Assembly (NCBI RefSeq): GCF_042219855.1
Contig: NZ_JBHJHP010000008.1
Span: forward strand, 62,001 to 126,000
DNA length: 64,000 nucleotides
Source of the DNA: JBHJHP01 sp042219855
GTDB taxonomy: Bacteria > Bacteroidota > Bacteroidia > Bacteroidales > UBA5342
Reading direction: 5' to 3'
Within the stretch, counting starts at the first letter, position 1. Each line of letters starts with the position of its first letter. Made by a program: the position numbers and the translations under genes. Under the pieces are notes generated by a model, which saw only the letters and a program-made list of their open reading frames with translations, made no database searches and was not told the DNA's origin. Of the stretch, positions 46,101 through 52,035 are shown piece after piece.

Positions 46101-48022
46101 CTCTTCCAAATACCGTTACAATAAGGCCAAGGCCGCAAGCTCCTTCGTTTACTACGTATAACGATGTATTTGATACATTCAGCTTTGGTGCATTGACCGG
46201 AATAGAAGCGCCTGATGCCTATGAGTACTCCCTGAATAGTGGTGTGACATGGACTGTGGCTGAAGATTTCACCATCAGTGTTGGAAATATTAACCTGGAC
46301 GCCGGCGTTATCAGGTTAAGGGTTAAGGCTGACAATGAAGCTCAACGGTTCAAAGGTGAGATGGCAGAATCGGAAAATCCGTTTACATATACTGATATTT
46401 TATCCTTCGAGGTGGTTAATGTGAACCTGTTGACCAACACCCTTTCCGGAACTTCGCAGATGATGCAGTACAGCATTTTGCCAAAGGGGAGCAACGATAC
46501 GACGTGGGTAAACTGCAATGATGAGACTACAATATTTGAATACGCACAGAACGGAGATTTCGGAATCCTGATGCGTCAGATCGGCAAAGAGTTTAATCAG
46601 GATATGATCCTGTATGTTGATCCGCCGGCTTCCGGACCCACATATCGGATTGATTTTTATAACGAACAGCTGGCTTCACCTGTCAGCAGCAGTGATGAGT
46701 ATGCTACCCAGTCTGATATGGGAGATGCCGTTGCCGGTGACGATGTTACAGTTCTGCCGCTTGAACCGGATCACACCGATTCAGTACTTTATTTCAGAAC
46801 GATGGCTACGCAAACCACTTTAGCGTCTCAGATATCTGAACTGGTTATTCCCGCCCGTCCGGATCTGAATATGGGAATTGATTTTGAGGCCGAGGTAAGC
46901 TCGCGGATTATTCCGGAGGCTATGATATGGTGGACCGAACCGGATCAATCTGATTCTGTAAGAGGAGACAATACCGTTATTCCGGTTGAGCCGGGTGATA
47001 AAATAATGTTCATGCAATATGCTACGGATGCGTCGTTTAAATCATACGTGGATACTTTAGTTGCGCCTGAACGTCCAGAAGCACCTGTATTTACGATCGA
47101 CTATTATAATGAGTCAACGATGGAAATTGCATCGGATGCAGTGATCTGGTCGCTCGATGCGCAGTTTACGGTTAAGAACAGGGCAGAGAATGATGTCATT
47201 CCGCTCGCACCGGGTAAGGATACATGGTTTGCCTATGCAGCCACAGATACAAGCTACAGCAGTCCGTCTTATATGCTTGAAGTCCCGATCCGGCCGGATA
47301 AACCGGGCAGACCGGTTATTGATTATGAGAATGAATTATTGACCGGCTTGTCCGCTGAAATGCAGGTTGTGGTGGGAGAAGATGTCTATCAGCTCGATCA
47401 GGATTGGTTTAGTCTCACCGGTATTATCCAGGATAATTCCATTGTGACAATCGAAGCCCGTATTGAATCCGATGGCCTGACACATTTTGCTTCAGAATCA
47501 CAGTTTGTAGTCATTCCTTCGAGGCCGGAGCTTCCGTTTGTAAAACTCGAACACATTGTAAGTGATAAGGGGGCCATTTATGTGAACAGCAGAAAGGCGA
47601 CAGCATCAGATAATCTTGAATATAAAATTGATTTGGGCGACTGGACGTCGATTGATGTTAACACAACAATTGAAATAGGAGGTAACCGGGAAATTCTCGT
47701 TCGTCTGGCAGCTACCAATAACAGCTTCAGGTCTGTGCCGTCAGAAAATCTGAATTTTAAACTGGATGCCCAGCTGATAGACCTGATTGTAATTGACGGT
47801 ATCCATGACAGCCGTTTAATCATTGGTGGTCTGCAACATTTTCCGGATAATAAAATAAGAATATTTACCCGTTGGGGGAATATGATATATGAAGTTGACA
47901 ACTATCAGAATGAGTTTGATTTTATAAATTATCCGGCCGGGACTTATTATTACACGGTAAGTTATACGGATGAGGGTGTGAGAAAAGAGTACAGGAACTA
48001 TGTGGAGGTTATTAAAAAGTAG
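37181..48022 (+). CDS. Giant (3613-residue) repeat protein with type B T9SS sorting domain
   Basis: An exported surface protein with signal peptide 1-20 (ending LLLIKAQ). The body is almost wholly repeats: I count 34 modules of about 70-75 residues built as RP-x-IDY-x-ET-x-W-x-GTG-x-P-x-YYFR-x-FAS. They are arranged in six blocks, each with an opener (STAMEYSF-type, ending VYIRQ), modules, a terminal module with YIP, and a linker (YNDV-x-YEYS). Each module looks like an all-beta fold. Residues about 3530-3613 are a gliding-motility-type C-terminal (type B) sorting domain: NKIRIFTRWGNMIYEVDNYQ, YPAGTYYYTVSY, YRNYVEVIKK. The PorP/SprF gene 3 bp downstream is the expected export partner. An adhesin, SprB-like filament or matrix protein are all possible. 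Confidence 0.9.
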   Translation: MKRSVVVILFLFCLLLIKAQISDVTLSIKDNTLSNTTDRMRLSLDTTNLGWTDTCTNSVTNFSFPDSGNYNVYIWDTAYVDSIRVVKYIPPQASPPLYTINYDLEQTNEVLASTDAYSWNADLIGSIAGTGTNVDLAVGNSDKSLFLFTLPTDTTVRSDTLKLNISSRPDTPDVVIDYTLETLTSASGLSWICKTGNQPISDGFSITDSIPLYPADNDTAFIFLPSLANTHFRSDTQKLIIPKRFPAPVMTEDDENDNITWTDVASFNSFTYYEYSKDGGFVWTDCDARPQTIGAVDLAPGQVLLRLKAGSNQFINLADTSTVTFTAVGPLILSGVDVHIDSAKLTGTTTEMQYSVILIGTTDTIWNNCIDTETSILNELDSAGGFNVYVRQAADTTNKQLVRTIPLAASAPNYTISYVNETTAEIIPATTEYAWHTDWSDKTDGPGTVIDLSSAVGNTDTLVFFRIKATQYTVASQQQDLLITSRPTINYTVNYNREKTNEIVPSDVNYSEMSDMSAPNPGPDDSLSVTPGTDYWLQMSADGSNFSSQIFHLVVNARPAAPSYTINYTAETTNEIVPDTVEWDTQSSMASAQVGGNIALPLDPSTSYYFRYKSGTTHFKSDTSTALTTPTRAQINYSIDFGTEETKENIPTDVWHADNAALSSPVQGNNVPISVTPGSDVWFRKESGGGLFASDTFQLVVGIRPTAPTYSINYAAETTNEIVPDTVEWDSQSNMSGAQDGGNIALSLDPSTSYYFRYKSGTTHFKSDTSTALTTPTRAKINYSIDFGTEETKENIPTDVWHADNAALSSPVQGNNVPISVTPGSDVWFRKESGGGLFASDTFQLVVGIRPTAPTYSINYAAETTNEIVPDTVEWDSQSNMSGAQDGGNIALSLDPSTSYYFRYKSTAYHFKSDTSDALTTPARAVISYSIDYDQEETKENIPTNVWYADNAAMSSSVQGNNVPISVTPGTDLWFWKENDGSLFASDTVPFPVPDRPATPSVSIDYETETVSAVVPNTQWDASGQMTDLANDTSLTPYIPENGGSPVAIKVEIDTTSGSFRSEQQTLTLNPRIAAPVITSYNDVSEPNTFTFAPVNGFANPSYYEYKYNSSAWMSCTTFSPIIQSDLAIQIGDLKVRLKASSSALRFAGMEFASTKAYSSTVATDLNSVGIDISSGLITNTSTAMEYSFNSTDGTDGSWSSAENGNTVVSFDAAGGYLVYIRQIALPENYRLVYSVGAQLPAPSYEVDYYTERTKTGIAATDEYSWNADFSSPVQGTGATVALNPGSVADTLYIRTSATSTAVASSVQSLRIKARPVVTDYTLDYVNEKTKQTVPSTVEWDNNAVFSSPAIGDGSNVSLSSGTTYYFRIKATDNSFKSLVDQVAVPSRPTINFSIDYINETTKEPVPAGVIYDDNISFGSPQNGTGIKVPVTPGTNMYLKQVAVADVSLASTPFTLTVPGRPSSVSYSIDYVNERTNTTVPATVEWSNQPDFSTSISGSGTYVNLDPEKTYYFRRKATITTFASLAINFTVPVRPVFTIGINYPLERTNAAVPSTVIYDDNSGFSSSLHGTGSSIVVTPGVHLWFMQEAQQFTSYASDPYELIVPARPIPAAYTIDYFNETTNELIPSTVQWSLSAVMTDPNTGTGSVISILPATKYYFREKATATKFQSEVSAPLEVPAREDISFTVNYTNEHTSELVTNAYSWSYNSDMSGATSGSGTYLALSPGVDVYFRKKAQDGIAYKSNIFQLSVPDRPASVSYETNYVTEKTKSIVPTTVEWSNQSNMASPQSGTGQELPLTPDTNYFFRVKSTNANFVSETSPELHVPLRPSLNVTIDYVQEQTNQIVYSNTIWSKSSDLSNPTTGTGAVVPITPGQDMWFIKPAVPDVSLKSNTVYLDVSGRPVSPTFSIDYTNETTTAPVPSTVEWSTQPDMTGSTTGTDAKITLDPSTSYYFRTKATSSTFASAVSPALTVPSRPDLNFTIDYFNERTNEVVETDVYWADNENLIGATQGTGAVLPLTPGQDIWFRKKASVDRYSSQIFHLIVPPRPAVPSVQVNYVDETIYNVPGYCQWDVTGLFTDVFNNASLTAYIPDYGNPVKNIVFKVKATASSFVSGAQVLTIPARKQAPTIVFYNDATDPNSFTYSFIFGYIQYSDYEYNINNTSWEPTTNITQEVPSDLQILAGDLLLRLAADNDEPRFAGESYASTVTFTGTPPLDLSTVDLDLIASQITGTTNQMEYSLNSTNGTNGTWTTCSNGNTSISYDILGGFKVYVRQTDLTGNKRLIYNVAAQADAPSYSIDYINETLNDPLDSGDEMTWNSNLTGFVKGDGVTEPTLNITTSGTTAYIRTALSQYVVASKVQSLTIPAREVLSYTINFINETTNQAIDSDVEWALNSGFTNYNVGAGTVIPVTPSQNIWFKRRAHIDQFESAVYEMVVPNRRTPVPAFTIDFANKTTAENIADTIVYSTMSDMSSAVQGTGAKVAVTPGTSLFFRTKASVNKFASAIFELAAPYPPAAPDPGIDYVNEALINIEEACEWYMNSSYEPISEGENISAFVPSSTEPANELLVRYKATDNSFASPDKTVTLNPRIQAPAILTIDDEGDSLTWSTIPGYNAPGLYQYSVNNGSTWNQCDSSTIYVGDIIIPVGSFKLRLKGNNTAGSEHFASDAATNDVAFTAIALIGLDSVYINIVKGLLTGTSTEMEYSLTSTDGENGDWFTALNDTTFVDYPIDGGYKVFVRQKNKILNFSEVFDVETPRPAPDFSVDFYTEYLDQAVADTIQISAKSDMEDAITGQNNAYRIIPVKKDSFIYLRVMADSLRVPSEVQQLYIPARPDAPQFTINFPDEATNEILNDSIEWADNSDMTNAKAGEGTRLALNPQDKNDSLYFRLVPTDTSFASDKLLLILPARPVTPDVGINYVKEIIYDVPTNCQWNISGNFEPVADSLSLVDYIPASDENEVVTDFKILSTSSTFASLPNTVTIRPRPQAPSFTTYNDVFDTFSFGALTGIEAPDAYEYSLNSGVTWTVAEDFTISVGNINLDAGVIRLRVKADNEAQRFKGEMAESENPFTYTDILSFEVVNVNLLTNTLSGTSQMMQYSILPKGSNDTTWVNCNDETTIFEYAQNGDFGILMRQIGKEFNQDMILYVDPPASGPTYRIDFYNEQLASPVSSSDEYATQSDMGDAVAGDDVTVLPLEPDHTDSVLYFRTMATQTTLASQISELVIPARPDLNMGIDFEAEVSSRIIPEAMIWWTEPDQSDSVRGDNTVIPVEPGDKIMFMQYATDASFKSYVDTLVAPERPEAPVFTIDYYNESTMEIASDAVIWSLDAQFTVKNRAENDVIPLAPGKDTWFAYAATDTSYSSPSYMLEVPIRPDKPGRPVIDYENELLTGLSAEMQVVVGEDVYQLDQDWFSLTGIIQDNSIVTIEARIESDGLTHFASESQFVVIPSRPELPFVKLEHIVSDKGAIYVNSRKATASDNLEYKIDLGDWTSIDVNTTIEIGGNREILVRLAATNNSFRSVPSENLNFKLDAQLIDLIVIDGIHDSRLIIGGLQHFPDNKIRIFTRWGNMIYEVDNYQNEFDFINYPAGTYYYTVSYTDEGVRKEYRNYVEVIKK
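39071..39946 (+). repeat. 438-bp near-identical tandem duplication inside the giant gene
   Basis: Bases from 39071 (ACCCGTGC...) recur from 39509 with few changes, an offset of 438 bp or 146 residues (two modules). A third, diverged copy follows from about 39947, and a partial related copy precedes at about 38858. The high identity points to a recent duplication. Confidence 0.85.
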
Positions 48023-48025
48023 CGC

Positions 48026-48919
48026 ATGAGAAAGATTCTGATCACCCTGATATTTTTATCTGCCTTTTCCCTGGTAAAAGGACAATATGAGCTGCAGTTT
48101 AATCAGCTGATAAAGTCGGTTGAATTTATTAATCCGGGATATAATGCGATACAAAAAAATATTACAAGTACCATTATTTATACCAATCAGTGGAATGGAT
48201 TCCCGGGATCCCCGACTACTGCTGTGGCTAATATTCATGTTCCACTGAAATCAAAGCATCTTGGTTTTGGCGCTTTATTTACAAATGAGTCGTTGGGCCA
48301 TCGCGACCTGAGAACAGGGGGGGTGACAGTGGATGCAGATATAAGAATCGGGGCTTCTTCATACCTTACACTTGGAATAATGGGAGGTTATCAGTTAATT
48401 GATTACAACCTTGAAAATGCAACAACGGCATACCTTGACCAGATCAGTGATATTTACAATTATAATTCTACCATTGTCGGGACCGGTGTGAACCTGTTTG
48501 TACAGCGCCTGCATTTTGGGGCAAGTGGATTCTATCAGATAGCACCTAATGAAACAGGTTCTGAACTTACAAACCAACTCACACTTTATTCAAATGTATC
48601 ATATTGGTTCAGGCTTGATGATGCCTGGAGGCTAAAGCTGGCCGGCTTATATAAAACAAGAGGAAATTATTCTTCAATTTACGAAGGGGGCGCGTTTTTT
48701 CTGTTTAAAGACATTGCATGGTTAGGTCTTTCATACCGGATGAAAAGCGCAGCAATTACGATGCTTGATGTAAAGCTGTCTGACTTTATCAGAATTGGAT
48801 ACAGCTATGCCATGGGAGTAGGGGAACTGGCTAATTTTACCGGCTCTAGCCATGAAATACAATTACATATTACCATTCCCGAACGAAACAGAAAGAGTAA
48901 TCTTGCAGAAATAAAATGA
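48026..48919 (+). CDS. PorP/SprF-family type IX secretion outer-membrane protein
   Basis: A 297-residue outer-membrane beta-barrel of the PorP/SprF family. Signal peptide at 1-19 (ending LVKGQ), then the family signature EFINPGYNAIQ and YTNQWNGFPGSPTTAV, followed by alternating strands (GFGALFTNESLGHRD, GGVTVDADIRIG). Family members are needed for export or surface attachment of proteins with type B sorting domains, and are typically encoded next to them. It begins 3 bp after the giant-protein gene and overlaps the next gene by 4 bp, so this one is most likely the dedicated partner. Confidence 0.93.
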   Translation: MRKILITLIFLSAFSLVKGQYELQFNQLIKSVEFINPGYNAIQKNITSTIIYTNQWNGFPGSPTTAVANIHVPLKSKHLGFGALFTNESLGHRDLRTGGVTVDADIRIGASSYLTLGIMGGYQLIDYNLENATTAYLDQISDIYNYNSTIVGTGVNLFVQRLHFGASGFYQIAPNETGSELTNQLTLYSNVSYWFRLDDAWRLKLAGLYKTRGNYSSIYEGGAFFLFKDIAWLGLSYRMKSAAITMLDVKLSDFIRIGYSYAMGVGELANFTGSSHEIQLHITIPERNRKSNLAEIK

Positions 48920-50688
48920 AGAAATATCTGATTTACATATTACTGATTATTGCAGCTCCGGGGATGCACGCATCAGATACGATTCTGGTTAAGGAAGTCT
49001 TTGGCTTACGCCCTGTAAAAGGGGTTAAAGTTACGGATTGTCCCTGGTTGCATACGGATGTCTTTCTGGGTATGACCCTTGATGGCGACTCGCTGTTTTA
49101 TTCTGCAAAATACCTTCCGGAACTTGACGAATCGGATATGGAAGCCGGAGAAAATGATATGCTCCGGGAAAAATTCAGGGAAAGCAGGCAGGTGCTGGTA
49201 ACGAATTTCTTAAATGAAAAGAATCATAAAACAATACTGTTAAAAGGCGATGTAAACTCAGCACCGCAAAACGGAGGTTTGGTATTACGGCCAGGTTCAA
49301 AGTCGGGACTTATGCCTGAACTGAGCTATTCTCTGAAAAAAAGTCAGCTGTATTATGTCGATCTCAAGGGGAATACCTTGCGCGTTATCCGGCCATGGGA
49401 AGGAAACTCTTTTGGTGAGTATGTCTATTCTCCGGGTTACATTCAGGATTACAGGCGCATGGTTTTTGTTGGTGAAGGAAATGGTTATGATCTTTATTTA
49501 TGGGATTCCAAAACAGGACATGCCAATCCGTTTAAATACAACAGTCCGGCAGATGAGAAATACCCATATGTTTATAACGATTCAATCCTGTTTTTTTCAT
49601 CCGACAGGATAGAGCCGGGCAATTTTGACCTCTTTTATTATAATTTCCGGACTGATGATCCCCCAAGGTTGTTTTTTCCTAAACAGCTGCAGACAAGAGA
49701 TAATGAGTTAGCCATCGTTTTTAAGAATGATTCGGTTTCATTGATGGCTGTAGAAAACAAAAAGGGAATAAGTTACAAGAATGTCCATTTCAATCTGGGT
49801 GAAGAACCGGTACTGGTTAACGAAATTCCGGATTCTTTGCTGGAACCTCCTGCCAATGATGTCATTAAAATTTACAGAGAGCTTGGGAAACGGGCTAAGG
49901 AAATGTTTTTTGTAAACTATGGCGAACGACTGATTGTTGAGAAACCGGAAGATATTTTTACAGACAGCATAAAGCTTAATAAGCTCATCGTCAGGGCTAT
50001 TCAGAAGGTGATGAACACGGATAACATTGTGGATGTGTCCTTTTTATTGCCGGTTGAGTTTGATGATCCTGAATTCCAGTCTGACAAGTTCAGTCTGGAT
50101 GAGGCCATGGCAATCGGAGTGAGAAAAATTGCCCAGCTGATGAAAGATATTGATGGATCAAGTTCAATGATTATTGGTTTTGCCGCTGCTCCAGGTGGTC
50201 AGGATTTGAATATGATGCGGTCCTATTTTCAGGCGAACACCTTTAAAATGCAGTTGACGGAGTATAATGATGTTCCTGAAGAGAATGTCCATGTCATTGC
50301 TGCCGGTGATTACATTCAGTCTGTAAAATCCGATCTCGGTGTGAAAGGAAAGAATAATGTTGGCGTAGTGTATTTATATAAAAATCGTAAAGTCCCTGAA
50401 TTCCTTGCGGCATATAAACTGCAGGCATCAGAAGACCGCGATATCGTAGCGCAGCGTTTTGGTATATCCACTTCTACTATGACCTATGCCGAATTAATGA
50501 TTAAGCCGTTTCTCGAGGTCCCGGATGATGTAATATTTCTGCCTGTTAAAGACATTACGATGGTATGGAAGGGCAATGATCTGAAGGAAACCGCAAAGGA
50601 TTACAATGTATCGCTGAGCCAGCTTTTAAAGGTCAACGGATTAACCGAAGAAATTAACGACCGGCAGCGGATATTGTATATACCATAA
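48916..50688 (+). CDS. Propeller-like/LysM-ended envelope protein of the T9SS operon
   Basis: A 590-residue exported protein (signal 1-19, ending PGMHA). Residues about 95-320 carry strands resembling WD40/PD40 propeller blades (QLYYVDLKGNTLRVI, YIQDYRRMVFVGEGNGYDLY, YNDSILFFSSDRIEPGNFDL), as in PorE-like and OmpA-family proteins linked to T9SS. Residues about 380-500 may be a degenerate OmpA-like fold (MIIGFAAAPGGQDLNMMRSY). The end (KETAKDYNVSLSQLLKVNGL) is a LysM-like peptidoglycan-binding motif. It could link the PorP/SprF export site to the cell wall (inference). The ATG overlaps the porP/sprF-like stop (ATGA). I do not recognise it as a named protein. Confidence 0.7.
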   Translation: MKKYLIYILLIIAAPGMHASDTILVKEVFGLRPVKGVKVTDCPWLHTDVFLGMTLDGDSLFYSAKYLPELDESDMEAGENDMLREKFRESRQVLVTNFLNEKNHKTILLKGDVNSAPQNGGLVLRPGSKSGLMPELSYSLKKSQLYYVDLKGNTLRVIRPWEGNSFGEYVYSPGYIQDYRRMVFVGEGNGYDLYLWDSKTGHANPFKYNSPADEKYPYVYNDSILFFSSDRIEPGNFDLFYYNFRTDDPPRLFFPKQLQTRDNELAIVFKNDSVSLMAVENKKGISYKNVHFNLGEEPVLVNEIPDSLLEPPANDVIKIYRELGKRAKEMFFVNYGERLIVEKPEDIFTDSIKLNKLIVRAIQKVMNTDNIVDVSFLLPVEFDDPEFQSDKFSLDEAMAIGVRKIAQLMKDIDGSSSMIIGFAAAPGGQDLNMMRSYFQANTFKMQLTEYNDVPEENVHVIAAGDYIQSVKSDLGVKGKNNVGVVYLYKNRKVPEFLAAYKLQASEDRDIVAQRFGISTSTMTYAELMIKPFLEVPDDVIFLPVKDITMVWKGNDLKETAKDYNVSLSQLLKVNGLTEEINDRQRILYIP

Positions 50689-50760
50689 GATGTAAATTCT
50701 CATATCAGAAACAACAGAAATTGCCGGATATCCTGTCATAAACTGGATACTATTAATTAA

Positions 50761-50806
50761 CTTACCTTCAAGTGACTTACTAATTGGCAACTTACCCTTT
50801 GGTAAG
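50761..50806. promoter_or_regulatory. Iterated CTTACC operator-like array, 15-bp period
   Basis: CTTACC at 50761, CTTACT at 50776 and CTTACC at 50791 are spaced exactly 15 bp apart, each after AA or GA. An inverted copy GGTAAG at 50801-50806 makes CTTACC-cttt-GGTAAG a perfect palindrome. It lies directly upstream of the AAA ATPase gene and looks like a protein-binding site array. Confidence 0.6.
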
Positions 50807-50809
50807 ATG

Positions 50810-50838
50810 GTGTAATTTTTTTTTGTTAAAAATTACAC
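50810..50838. promoter_or_regulatory. Perfect 11-bp hairpin upstream of the ATPase start
   Basis: GTGTAATTTTT (50810-50820), loop TTTTGTT, AAAAATTACAC (50828-50838). It ends two bases before the ATG at 50841 and would cover the ribosome landing site in an mRNA, or act as a bidirectional terminator after the T9SS operon. Confidence 0.6.
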
Positions 50839-50840
50839 AA

Positions 50841-51970
50841 ATGAAGGTCCCTTTACATTTGGAAAATTAGTCGGTGAAGACGATTATACCAACAGGGTAG
50901 TTGAGTCTAATAGGTTGATTTCTAATTTTAAATCTTCTATTAACACAATTCTGATTTCTCCAAGAAGATGGGGAAAGTCATCCCTGGTATATAAAGCTGC
51001 CGGACAGGTACAGAAGCAGTCTGACGATATCGTTGTTTGCATGATAGATTTGTTTAATATCCGCACGGAAGAGGAGTTTTATAAGCTGTTGGCAACAAAA
51101 GTTTTACAGGTGTCAGCCACAAAGCTTGATACAATTCTGGAAAATGCAGGACATTTTCTGGGAAGATTTATTCCAAATTTAAGTTTTAGCCCGGACCCGG
51201 GTGCGGATTTGAAATTGTCATTAAACTGGGATGAAGTAAAGAAAGAACCGGATGATATTTTGGATCTGGCTGAAAAAGTTGCGATAAAAATTAAGAAATC
51301 AATAGTTATTTGTGTGGATGAGTTTCAAAATATAGCTGCATTCGATGATCCTCTTAGTTTCCAGAAGAAACTCAGGGCTCACTGGCAATTGCATCACAAC
51401 GTATCATATTGTTTATATGGTAGCAAACGACACATGTTGATGGAAGTGTTTAGTTCTCCTTCTATGCCCTTTTATAAATTTGGAGATATAATTTTTATGG
51501 AGAAGATCAAAGAAAAAGAATGGGTGGAATTTATCACTAAAAGGTTTAACGATACAGGGAAAAGCATTAATACCGAAAATGCAGGCGAAATAGCCCGATA
51601 CTGTGAGAATCATTCTTATTATGTCCAACAGTTAGCACAGCAGGCCTGGTTAAGAACTGATAAACAGTGTGGATCTGAAATTATAAAGGATGCATTTGAA
51701 GTTTTGATTCTCCAGCTTAGCATGCTTTTTCAGCAGCTAACAGATGAATTAAGTGTAAAACAGGTTAATTTTTTAAACGCTTTGGTTAATAATGAGGATC
51801 AGGTCTCTTCGCAAAAAGTATTAAAGAAATATAATCTGGGCACTTCAGCTAATGTAATCAAAATAAAGAAAGTTCTAAACGACAAGGAAATAATTGATAG
51901 TGTTGGAAGAAAAATTGAATTTTTGGATCCATTATACAGAAACTGGCTTAAAAAATATTATTTTAATTAA
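50841..51970 (+). CDS. AAA-type ATPase (archaeal-ATPase-like), 5' end apparently frameshifted
   Basis: An ATP-binding protein of about 375 residues. The frame from 50915 contains NTILISPRRWGKSSLV (P-loop, variant RRWGKSS), a Walker B region IVICVDEFQNIA, YCLYGSKRHML (sensor-like) and a C-terminal winged-helix-like region (SSQKVLKKYNLGTSANVIKI). In-frame homology continues upstream to 50843 (PFTFGKLVGEDDYTNRVVES), but no canonical start exists there except TTG at 50915, which would remove it. ATG at 50841 is out of frame by one: adding one base in the CCC at 50849-50851 gives MKVPFTFGKLVGEDDY. So either a real frameshift, a sequencing error or a truncated product. Such ATPases occur in many copies in Bacteroidota; function unknown. 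Confidence 0.8.
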
Positions 51971-51986
51971 TTGAAAAGTGCAACAG

Positions 51987-52014
51987 AAAGGCACAGACCA
52001 TAGCCTGCGCCTTT
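51987..52014. terminator. Hairpin between convergent genes (AAAGGCACAG/CTGCGCCTTT)
   Basis: A 10-bp stem with one G-U pair, 8-base loop, between the ATPase gene (plus) and the beta-helix gene (minus). A related hairpin lies at the matching place after the leucine-rich-repeat gene (59791-59812). It likely ends transcription of the minus-strand gene. Confidence 0.6.
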
Positions 52015-52035
52015 CCATTCCAACTAATTTTTATC

